Of a stretch of DNA of 64,000 nucleotides, positions 1-13,500 are shown piece after piece. Where the stretch lies: NCBI GenBank assembly GCA_036852015.1, contig JAANDG010000704.1, positions 1-64,000 of the forward strand, written 5' to 3'. Below the pieces are notes generated by a model. The model searched no databases and had not been told where the DNA came from. It was given only the letters and a program-made list of their open reading frames with translations. Origin of the DNA: Pelodera strongyloides. Taxonomy: Eukaryota > Nematoda > Chromadorea > Rhabditida > Rhabditidae. The position numbers and the translations under genes were made by a program. The number at the start of each line of letters is the position of its first letter. Positions within the stretch are counted from its first letter, which is position 1.

Positions 1-3000
1 TCGTTTTAAACTCGTTCGCATCTTGCCACACGGTTTCGTTCAAAACCCTGTGGCAAGATTTTGACCTCGTTTTAACTCGTTCAGCATCTTGCCACACGGT
101 TTTTCTAAAAAACCCTGTGGCAAGATTTTGACCTCGTTTTAACTCGTTCAGCATCTTGCCACACGGTTTTCATTTAAAACCCTGTGGCAAGATTTTGTTG
201 ACCTCGTTTTTAAACTCGTTCAGCATCTTGCCACACGGTTTTCCGAGTTCGAAACCCTGTGGCAAGATTTTTGACCCTCGTTTTTAACTCGTTCAGCATC
301 TTGCACCACGGTTTTCAATTCAAAACCCTGTGGCAAGATTTTGACCTCGTTTTTTAACTCGTTCAGCATCTTGCATCTTGCCACGGGTTTTTTCGTTTAC
401 AAACCCTGTGGCAAGATTTTGACCTTCGTTTTAACTCCTCGTTCAGCATCTTGCCACACGGTTTTCACAAAAACCCTGTTTGCAAGATTTTGACCTCGTT
501 TTAACTCGTTCAGCATTTGCCGTTTTCATCGTTCGCCACAGGGGTTTTCGTCCAAAACACCTGTGGCAAGATTTTGACCCTCGTTTTTAACTCGTTCAGC
601 ATCTTGCCACACGGTTTTCATATTAAAAAACCCTGTGGCAAGATTTTGACCTCGTTTTTACTCGTTCAGCATCTTGCCACACGGTTTTCATTTTTCAAAA
701 ACCCTGTGGCAAGATTTTGACCTCGTTTTAAAACTCGTTCAGCATCTTGCCACACGGTTTTCGTTTACAAACCCCTGTGGCAAAGATTTTGACCTCGTTT
801 TTACCTCGTTCAGCATCTTGCCACACGGTTTTTCGTTTCAAAAACCCTGTGGCAAGATTTTGACCTCGTGTTTTTAACTCGTTCAGCATCTTGCCACATG
901 GTTTTTCGTGAAAAACCCTGTGGCAAGATTTTGACCTCGTTTTAACTCGTTCAGCATCTTGCCACACGGTTTTCCGTTTACAAAAAACCCTGTGGCAAGA
1001 TTTTGACCTCGTTTTTAACTCGTTCAGCATCTTGCCACACGGTTTTCCGACCCTGTGGCAAGATTTTGACCTCGTTTTAACTCGTTCACATCTTGCCACA
1101 ACGGTTTTCGACAAAAACCCTGTGGCAAGATTTTGACCTCGTTTTTAACTCGTTCAGCATCTTGCCACACGGTTTTTTTCGTTTACAAAAACCCTGTGGC
1201 AAGAAGATTTTGACCTCGTTTTACCTCGTTTTTAACTCGTTCGCATCTTTGCCACACGGTTTTCGTTTACAAAAACCCTGTGGCAAGATTTTGACCTCGT
1301 TTTAACTCGTTCAGCATCTTGCCACACGGTTTTCGTTTAAAAAAACCCTGTGGCAAGATTTTGACCTCGTTTTTAACTCGTTCAGCATCTTGCCACACGG
1401 TTTTCCGACCCTGTGGCAAGATTTTGACCTCGTTTTAAACTCGTTCAGCAGCATCTTGCCACACGGTTTTTTTTTTCGTTTACAAAAACCCTGTGGCAAG
1501 ATTTTGACCTCGTTTTAACTCGGGACCTCGTTCAGCATCTTGCCACACGGGTTTTTTTTTCCGGAAAAACCCTGTGGCAATTTTGACCTCGTTTTTAACT
1601 CGTTCAGCATCTTGCCACACGGTTTTTCGTTTAAAAAACCTGTGGCAAGATTTTGTCCTCGTTTTAAACTCGTTCAGCATCTTGCCACACGGTTTTTTTC
1701 ACAAAAACCCTGTGGCAAGATTTTGACCTCGTTTTAACTCGTTCAGCATCTTGCCACACGGTTTTCGACCCCTGTGGCAAGATTTTTGACCTCGTTTTTA
1801 ACTCGTTCAGCATCTTGCCACACGGTTTTTCCGTTTCGAAAACCCTGTGGCAAGATTTTGACCTCGTTTTTAACTCGTTCAGCATCTTGCCACACGGTTT
1901 TCGCATATTCAAAAACCCTGTGGCAAGATTTTGACCTCGTTTTTACTCGTTCAGCATCTTGCCACACGGTTTTCGTTTACAAAAACCCTGTGGCAAGATT
2001 TTGACCTCGTTTTAACTCGTTCAGCATCTTGCCACACGGTTTTCCGACCCTGTGGCAAGATTTTGACCTCGTTTTAACTCGTTCAGCATCTTGCCACACG
2101 GTTTTCGTTTACAAAAACCCTGTGGCAAGATTTGACCTCGTTTTAACTCGTTCAGCATCTTGCCACACGGTTTTCGTATTCAAAACCCTGTGGCAAGATT
2201 TTGACCTTCGTTTTTAACTCGTTCAGCATCTTGCCACACGGTTTTTCCGAGTTCAAAAAACCCTGTGGCAATTTTTGACCTCGTTTTAACTCGTTCAGCA
2301 TCTTGCCACACGGTTTTCGTTTACAAAAACCCTGTGGCAAGATTTTGACCTCGTTTTTAACTCGTTCAGCATCTTGCCACACGGTTTTCGTTTCCAAAAA
2401 CCCTGTGGCAAGATTTTGACCTCGTTTTAACTCGTTCAGCATCTTGCCACACGGTTTTCGACCCTGTGGCAAGATTTTGACCTCGTTTTAACTCGTTCAG
2501 CATCTTGCCACACGGTTTTCGTTTACAAAAACCCTGTGGCAAGATTTTGACCTCGTTTTAACTCGTTCAGCATCTTGCCACACGGTTTTCCGATACGAAA
2601 AACCCTGTGGCAAGATTTTGACCTCGTTTTTAACTCGTTCAGCATCTTGCCACACGGTTTTCCGACCCTGTGGCAAGATTTTGACCTCGTTTTAACTCGT
2701 TCAGCATCTTGCCACACGGTTTTCGTTTACAAAAACCCTGTGGCAAGATTTTGACCTCGTTTTAACTCGTTCAGCATCTTGCCACACGGTTTTCGTATTC
2801 AAAAACCCTGTGGCAAGATTTTGACCTCGTTTTTAACTCGTTCAGCATCTTGCCACACGGTTTTCGTTTACAAAAACCCTGTGGCAAGATTTTGACCTCG
2901 TTTTAACTCGTTCAGCATCTTGCCACACGGTTTTCGTTTACAAAAACCCTGTGGCAAGATTTTGACCTCGTTTTAACTCGTTCAGCATCTTGCCACACGG

Positions 3001-5300
3001 TTTTCCGTTTACAAAAACCCTGTGGCAAGATTTTGACCTCGTTTTTAACTCGTTCAGCATCTTGCCACACGGTTTTCGTTTACAAAAACCCTGTGGCAAG
3101 ATTTTGACCTCGTTTTAACTCGTTCAGCATCTTGCCACACGGTTTTCGTTTTTTTTTCAAAAAACCCTGTGGCAAGATTTTGACCTCGTTTTTAACTCGT
3201 TCAGCATCTTGCCACACGGTTTTCCGACCCTGTGGCAAGATTTTGACCTCGTTTTAACTCGTTCAGCATCTTGCCACACGGTTTTCGTTTACAAAAACCC
3301 TGTGGCAAGATTTTGACCTCGTTTTTAACTCGTTCAGCATCTTGCCACACGGTTTTCGTTTTCAAAAACCCTGTGGCAAGATTTTGACCTCGTTTTAACT
3401 CGTTCAGCATCTTGCCACACGGTTTTCGTTTACAAAAACCCTGTGGCAAGATTTTGACCTCGTTTTAACTCGTTCAGCATCTTGCCACACGGTTTTCATA
3501 TTCAAAAACCCTGTGGCAAGATTTTGACCTCGTTTTTAACTCGTTCAGCATCTTGCCACAGGGTTTTCCGACCCTGTGGCAAGATTTTGGCCTCGTTTTA
3601 ACTCGTTCAGCATCTTGCCACACGGTTTTCATATTCAAAAACCCTGTGGCAAGATTTTGACCTCGTTTTTAACTCGTTCAGCATCTTGCCACAGGGTTTT
3701 CCGACCCTGTGGCAAGATTTTGCCTCGTTTTTAACTCGTTCAGCATCTTGCCACACGGTTTTCATATTCAAAAACCCTGTGGCAAGATTTTGACCTCGTT
3801 TTTAACTCGTTCAGCATCTTGCCACACGGTTTTCTTATTCAAAAACCCTGTGGCAAGATTTTGACCTCGTTTTAACTCGTTCAGCATCTTGCCACACGGT
3901 TTTCGTTTACAAAAACCCTGTGGCAAGATTTTGACCTCGTTTTAACTCGTTCAGCATCTTGCCACACGGTTTTCGTTTACAAAAACCCTGTGGCAAGATT
4001 TTGACCTCGTTTTTAACTCGTTCAGCATCTTGCCACACGGTTTTTCCGAAAAACCCTGTGGCAGATTTTGACCTCGTTTTAACTCGTTCAGCATCTTGCC
4101 ACACGGTTTTCGTTTACAAAAACCCTGTGGCAAGATTTTGACCTCGTTTTAACTCGTTCAGCATCTTGCCACACGGTTTTCCGAGTCGAAAAACCCTGTG
4201 GCAAGATTTTGACCTCGTTTTTAACTCGTTCAGCATCTTGCCACACGGTTTTCCGACCCTGTGGCAAGATTTTGACCTCGTTTTAACTCGTTCAGCATCT
4301 TGCCACACGGTTTTCGTTTACAAAAACCCTGTGGCAAGATTTTGACCTCGTTTTAACTCGTTCAGCATCTTGCCACACGGTTTTCCGAGTCGAAAAACCC
4401 TGTGGCAAGATTTTGACCTCGTTTTTAACTCGTTCAGCATCTTGCCACACGGTTTTCGTTTACAAAAAACCCTGTGGCAAGATTTTGTCCTCGTTTTAAC
4501 TCGTTCAGCATCTTGCCACACGGTTTTCATATTCAAAAACCCTGTGGCAAGATTTTGACCTCGTTTTTAACTCGTTCAGCATCTTGCCACACGGTTTTCC
4601 GACCCTGTGGCAAGATTTTGACCTCGTTTTAACTCGTTCAGCATCTTGCCACACGGTTTTCCGACCCTGTGGCAAGATTTTGGCCTCGTTTTAACTCGTT
4701 CAGCATCTTGCCACACGGTTTTCGTTTACAAAAACCCTGTGGCAAGATTTTGACCTCGTTTTAACTCGTTCAGCATCTTGCCACACGGTTTTCGTATTCA
4801 AAAACCCTGTGGCAAGATTTTGACCTCGTTTTTAACTCGTTCAGCATCTTGCCACACACGGTTTTCGTTTCACTAAAACCCTGTGGCAAGATTTTGACCT
4901 CGTTTTAACTCGTTCAGCATCTTGCCACACGGTTTTCGTTTACAAAAACCCCTGTGGCAAGATTTTTGTCCTCGTTTTAACTCGTTCAGCATCTTGCCAC
5001 ACGGTTTTCGTTTACAAAAACCCTGTGGCCAGATTTTGACCTAGTTTTTAACTCGTTCAGCATCTTGCCACACGGTTTTCCGAGTCGAAAAACCCTGTGG
5101 CAAGATTTTGACCTCGTTTTTAACTCGTTCAGCATCTTGCCACACGGTTTTCGTTTACAAAACCCTGTGGCCAGATTTTGACCTGTTTTTAACTCGTTTT
5201 TAACTCGTTCAGCATCTTGCCACACGGTTTTCCGAGTCGAAAAACCCTGTGGCAAGATTTTGACCTCGTTTTTAACTCGTTCAGCATCTTGCCACACTGT
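1..5300. repeat. Tandem satellite of hairpin-forming ~70 bp units
   Basis: About 75 head-to-tail units of roughly 70 bp fill this stretch, and the array is cut by the window edge. Each unit has two arms, ATCTTGCCACACGGTTTT and AAAACCCTGTGGCAAGAT, which are reverse complements except for one position, separated by a short variable spacer, then a constant linker TTTGACCTCGTTTTAACTCG. Every unit can therefore form an 18 bp stem-loop. Spacers fall into recurring types (GTTTACA, CGA, CGAGTCGA, CATATTC, GTATTC). Units between about 2400 and 4800 are very uniform, while those at 1-2000 carry many one-base indels, mainly in homopolymers. Open frames on both strands here are by-products of the repeat and are not genes. 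Confidence 0.97.
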
Positions 5301-5660
5301 TTTCTGCTTGAATTTCTGCTTGAAAACAATGTGGCAGATAAGTTTAGGCTGCATGCCACACTGTTTTCTGTTTGAAAACACTGTGGCACAGTGTTTTCTA
5401 CTTCAATTTCTGCTTAAAAACACTGGCAGATCAGTCTAGGCTGAAATGCATCTTACCACACTGTTTTCTGCCTAAATTTCTGCTTGAAAACACTGGCAGA
5501 TCCGTTTAGGCTGAAAAGCATCTAGCCAAACAGCTTTCTGTTTGAACACTGTGGCACAGTGTTTTCTACCAGGCTGACGTGGTTCAGGTGGTTCAAGGCA
5601 TCTTGCCACAGTGGTTCAGGCTCAGCCTAAACTGATCACACTGCCACAGTGTTTTCTATG
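5300..5660. repeat. Diverged relative of the hairpin satellite
   Basis: Just past the satellite, the CCACACTGTTTTCTG arm recurs several times, facing GAAAACACTGTGGCA-type arms, but with different spacers and a new linker containing GTTTAGGCTG. Unit lengths are irregular. This looks like a related, older hairpin repeat or the decayed edge of the array. Confidence 0.75.
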
Positions 5661-6519
5661 CCTTTCAGTCTAAACTGAGCGTAGACACTCATTCGTTCAT
5701 ATTCCGCAAAAAAAATGTTTTTGTTCAAGAGGTCTTTGTCAAACCGAAGCTGATTATTTGCTAGACCGTTCTACTCTTTGCGCCCAATACCGTACTTTTC
5801 GTCAAAATTGTCGTTTGTAGTTTGAATTTTTCTCGACGAAAAAAAAAACACGTCCGTCACGTCTTCTTTTATATATATATAAGATATAACAATAATATAG
5901 CTTTTATTTTTGCGATTGCGTTGATGCTGTTTGTCTTATGAAATAGAAAGTGCAAGCAAGGCACATATGGCAATTGTTAGTTACAAGAATCGAAGGTGTA
6001 ATATTTCTAGAATTTCGTCATTGTCATCATTTCAACAGGAATTTTCGCAACTTCTAATTATCACGATTTGCTTCCATTAGTTCCTGATCGCTGATCACAA
6101 TCGCTCTCTCTCTGCATCGGGTTATCTTTTCGAGTTTTGCCGAGTTGTACACTGTTTTGCTTACATTGTATATCTATGAGGCATCACTAAACGAACATTT
6201 ATCTGGCGTACGACTATACTTACACTACACTAGCACTACATACTACTTTTGTGTCCTTATCTCCTTTCAAAAGATCTCATTTCTTTTTCAAACATTTTAC
6301 TCTGTGTTGGCTTTTGTGAACATCTCCCTGATGTAATAAATTATTATTATGACCCTCTCAATTATCATTTCATGTCACTACACTTTTTGACAATAACCGT
6401 TATTAAGCAAATTGTCGTAAACTCATTATATTACCGCTTTGGATCAATATTGTTGTTTGGCTCTATCCTTGGTTCAATTGTTTGTTTTGTAATATATAAT
6501 CCTAAATATAGGTTGCATT
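5661..6519. other. Intergenic, no gene seen
   Basis: AT-rich sequence between the satellite and the HTATIP2-like gene. I see no supported exon. It contains the promoter region of the downstream gene. An AG at 6510-6511, 9 bases before the start codon, sits after ATAT and could be a spliced-leader acceptor. Confidence 0.6.
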
Positions 6520-8726
<2,207 letters not shown>

Positions 8727-10529
8727 TCACTGTAAGCTTTCCGTCTTCTGTGATTTTGTCTGTGTGTAGGAGTCTCATTTGCAACGTATATAGCGTTTAC
8801 CCTTGTGCTGTTGTTGTGAGTTTTCCACTTTTCACTACCTCTGTAAGGCAGCGTTTTCACCAAGTGAAGTGTGTTCATTTAGTGAAAATGACACTTATGA
8901 TACTCAGGTGAAGAGGGTGTGTAGTTAATTGTACTTGCACTCACACTCAGATCCTTTTCTCAATATATGATATCTTTGTGAAATATAAAAACCGCAACCA
9001 TCCGAGTAGGAGATCGAGAGATTTGTTTATACCTGTTTCCGTGATGTTGTTTGTCTGTTAGGTTTGTATATAGTACGAGTTGTTCTTAGTCTTTAATAAT
9101 GTATTAATTCTACGTTGTATACTCTAGCACTTGTATTATAATGGTTTTTGATGTATTTTGAGACTTTATATCTTGTTTACTCTTTGCTTGTAAATAAAGT
9201 ACTTGTAAATATGAGCCTGGGGGTAAATTGGTATTATTGGCATAGTGCGTGTACGTAACATTGGGAGGTGAAGGTACCCCCAAATCGCCTCATTCTTTAC
9301 CATTATCGTACAGGACTAAAAAAAAAACATTTGCAAGTCGACGTTTCAGGTGATCCTTTTATAAGAAAGATTGAGGGACTTACGTTTGAAATAATTGTTA
9401 CATATAGTATAAATATATTTAGTGCGAGATGCTTTGTAGTTTGTGGGTGGCCGTGATCATAGCGTCAGTTTCATGACTCTTTGTTTCATGTAGCATAATG
9501 CCTCAAAGCATTTGACCGACGGTTTGTGTGCATGAAATGGGATTAAGAAGCAGTAAATGATGACTTCAACCACATCAATATATTTTTTAACGTAGCTTTT
9601 GAAACAACTGTGGTGTTTACTGTCTTCGGTATCTATGTGAGCTACTTACAACCAAATTTGTACTGATCAATTCAAAATATATATTTATACTCTAAAGCAA
9701 GTTATTTACATAGGCAAACACGGAAAAAATTGCAGCAAAATGTGATTACTGCCAACATTGTTTATACAATACTACAGTAATAATATAAATTATCACCGAG
9801 TAGTTGCTTCTGTAATTCGGAATGAATTATATACATAGACTGAGCTCGTACTGAACTAATCTTGATTCACCTTTCTTCCTATGAACGGAAAAGGCAATAT
9901 ACTTATAGGAAATCAAGGAGCTGTTTTTGCTTGGTAAAACAAGGTAAAACTGCTCTGTGGCGTTGATCTATTCAGAATAGGTCACGAAATTCCTCCAGGG
10001 GAGTTACCATTGGCAGAAACAACAAAAAAATCGGATTCGAAAATTGGTTGGATCGTTTAACTATTCGTTGAAACACTACGTATTTTTGTTTTAATTATTA
10101 TGTATCAAATCAAATATAATAGCAGCGTTGAACTGGACTCGTGAAAGCTTATTCATAATAGTGTGACTTTACTACAATTAATCGAATGAGAACCGATAAT
10201 ATGTATGAATATGTCAGAACTAGTTTTGATATGTCAAATTTTGTGACGAGCAAACGAGAACTGAAGCGGTGAAAGTGTGCATACGACGTTTCTGAGAAAT
10301 ATTTTTGTCTGGGTCTGATAAAAATGTCTATTATTGAGTAGAATAGGCATTCCTAAAACATATAATTTGCTTAAGCCTGGCACAGCTTTGTGAAGGTGCG
10401 ATTCCGGCGTGTATATGCGCTCCTGTAGTGACCATATCGAGATCTAGCAACTTGGCGATCCTGGTGCATGGACCACCCAGGTGCGGGACCACACAGTAAG
10501 CTATCGTAGATTTATGTTTCACAGTACGC
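8727..10529. other. Convergent intergenic region (3' ends)
   Basis: This holds the 3' UTR of the HTATIP2-like gene and the 3' flank of the receptor gene on the other strand. No further exon, RNA gene or clear repeat was recognised in it. Confidence 0.6.
9193..9198 (+). terminator. Polyadenylation signal for the HTATIP2-like gene
   Basis: AATAAA lies about 470 bases past the stop codon in a T-rich context, the first canonical signal I see downstream. Assignment to this gene is by position only. Confidence 0.5.
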
Positions 10530-13500
10530 CTATGCGAACAAATGTGGCGCCTTGTAGGCGATAATAAATGTGCAGACGGAGAGAAAGAAAGATAGAGCGA
10601 TGAAGCAAATCCTGTCGATGACAACTGCTGCGAACATCCAATCACTTCGGATCTCGTGACATAACTCCTGGAAAAAGAATTCTGAATTCATAATAAATTC
10701 GACCAACTCCTAAAATGGTCAAGCTGGTGTCATCGTACTGATCAAAAACAAATAATGAAAGCATGTAATGGAACTCGTCGCCTGTGCTCAGGACCTCTGC
10801 GGAACATGTCATAAGCAAAAACTTTGAATTTGAACTCCTTGAATAAAGGTGCACGCTCTTGAAGCGTAAGACAAATTTTTGATGGGAAGCCTGTCTATCA
10901 GAATATAATAATTTGCAATATACTTCAAGCAACGGAGCCTACAAAGGGGTTTCTGTGTAGATTCACGGGGCAGTTACGGTAGAGAATTCCAATAGACGTA
11001 CCTCCTTCCTTATCTTTGTTGATATCACTTTCAACTCAGTGAGCAATGCACTGAATTGCGAGTCATCCATTCGGGATTGGCTGACCTAAAACAGACAATT
11101 GTTTCACTATTTGCCGTTACGGATGTCATTTGGGAACGCATCATGTGTGCGTTCTAATTGTGCGTTTTTATTTCAAATATCCAATAAAACCCCACCGCCA
11201 TGATTTTCTTCTCCAATGTCCTATCCATTGTCACGGATTTCAAATCTTCATCGATTCGGGTTGTCTGAAGTTTTTTTTTTAAATGAAACTTGAACAATTA
11301 TCTACGCCTCAGCACACTAGTTATGTAAAGAGTAAAGTTTGACCTTCTTACATTGCAAAATTCAATCTTTTTTTTAAAGCATTTTTGTCGAGGTCTTTTT
11401 AAAACGCACCTTTGAATACAGATACTGGGGCGATTTGTCTTCCTGTTGCATCTGCGGGGGCGGGTGCGGGGGCGGTGCGATATGATTAGAAGCTGGCCCG
11501 TTTGCGGCGGCATTCCGATTCTCAAGCGACACCGACTGAGGACGTTTGAGCGTCGATCGCGGTGTCGTCCCTTGAAGAAAACGGTTTTTATTTTTATTTC
11601 AGGAACTGTCGACTAGTGAAAAAATATATTCACGCGATATTCCATAAAAAGTCATGTTTTTATGCCACCAATATTTCTGGTTTATATTCCAACCAGACGG
11701 CTATCGCCGACTGAGGTGACATTCAATGTTTAATATGCAGGAACAGTGAGCACACTTGCGTGAAACGTTTGCAACGTATCTTTCATGAAATAAGGCTCGA
11801 TTTCGCTTGCTCAACACTGGGCTCCGATTCTCCTTTTATAGCCTCCTAGATATTCTAATTTTCGTTTCGTTCACACAAACAAACAAAAGACAAAGCAAAC
11901 TCTTCTCCTTTATATAATAAGATTCGTTCGAAAACCCTACCATTCTTACCGCAAAAGTCCAAATGGACATTCTTGGGAAGGTTTGGATGTCTCAGCAATT
12001 GTCGATCCACTTCGATCAATTCGTAGCCGTATTTTTTCTTCCTAGATACAAAATATTTCCGAAAATTTTGGAAACGCACTAGATGTACTTTTCCTGTTTT
12101 TAGAAAACAACCGCCCGAAACATGACCAACGCAGTGTCCCTATATAAACGGGGTACGTTGATAGATTAATCAAGATGTTTATTTACATCTTTACATGGTT
12201 GGTTAACAATTTGAAAAATAACCATATTCTATAAGTTTTCCTTTATGCATAGTACACAAATTGAGGACTCATAAATTCATAAATTTATATAAGTTTCAAT
12301 CGGAAACTAACTTTTCCGCCTCCTTCGCATATCCATTGCACTGGGCGGTTTTCGGTGGGAAGAACGGAGCCGGCCTTTCCAAGAAAACAATGGAAGGCAG
12401 CCAGTCGAGAAGGATCTTACGAGTCTGAAGATCAATATGTTTAGTTCTTTGATTCGAAAAATCAGAAATTATTCAATTAGGATGAAGACATGAGACATGC
12501 GCTGGCTGCACCACTAATGCACGTGTAGCAAAGCACTTCAGGTGTACGCTGGAGCTGGAGTCGCGAAAAATAGTGTATTGAGTATATCTCTATGACGAAA
12601 GAAGCTTCAGATGACGAAGCACATTGTGTGCTCGAAAAGATCAATAAAATGATTGTTACCATCGATCCCATTTGCTTGTATTGTTCGGGTCCGCGATGAT
12701 GGTAGTTCAAAGCGAGTACTGTACATAAGACACTGGCGCCCACTTCAAACATGATACAACTGAAGTAGACCTCTGAAAACAAATCTAAAGTTCCTTGACT
12801 CCCACGTCTCACTTGTTACAAGCAACAAGCCTGTGAGTAGCGCCGGTCTACTATATACGTCACGGGGTGAGGACAGAAGCTGAGGTAGCAGTCTAGTATG
12901 CACTACACAGAGCGGTGACTTCCCTTCCCTCTAGGGGCGAAAGGTTCTATCACAGCTTTCTAAGCATCAGCCAAAGGTCCAAGTCGAAGGTTCAAGTCAC
13001 CATGAAATGATAAGTTTCCCTCTTACCTATCAATGGGAGTGCATCGGAAGTCTGTGGCATTGCTTCAGCTACCATAAGCATGAACACACAAAGTGACATG
13101 AACAGAGTGACACCTGAAGGGTTCAATACATAAAATGTGCAAAAACAAAGTTCGGCCTTTCAGAAGTTTCCATATACTTTTCGAAACTCACATAGATTTA
13201 ACTTTTCTCCCGAATCGGGAGGCAGGGTGAAGCCTAGAAGCGCTAGGGCTGAGATGAGCATACAAGGGAGCACCAGGTTGAAACTGAAAGAGTCAGACAG
13301 TCAGTAGGAATACAGAATAGCGTCAACGAAGAAATGGAGTCCTAACTGCCCTCGAACTTTAGTTTCTTTGCTATACGAAAAAATGCTTTATTAGTTTCAA
13401 CTTTCTTAGTGGTGAAAAAAATTCCAATAACTCATGAAGATATCGCTAAGTATGAGGGTCTCATATCAACATATTTATAAAGGTCACGCACTTGTTGGGA

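Noticed and set aside
1..5300. CRISPR-like look: near-constant repeats with variable spacers
   Set aside because: Spacers are short, recur in a few classes and sit inside the palindrome; the host is clearly eukaryotic. It is a satellite.
1..5400. Many open frames of 60-130 codons on both strands
   Set aside because: They repeat the same satellite translation in several frames and have no splice or start context.
10390..10520. Stable-looking GC-rich segment downstream of the receptor, possible small nuclear RNA
   Set aside because: It does not match U1, U2, U4, U6 or SRP RNA motifs that I know; most likely 3' UTR.
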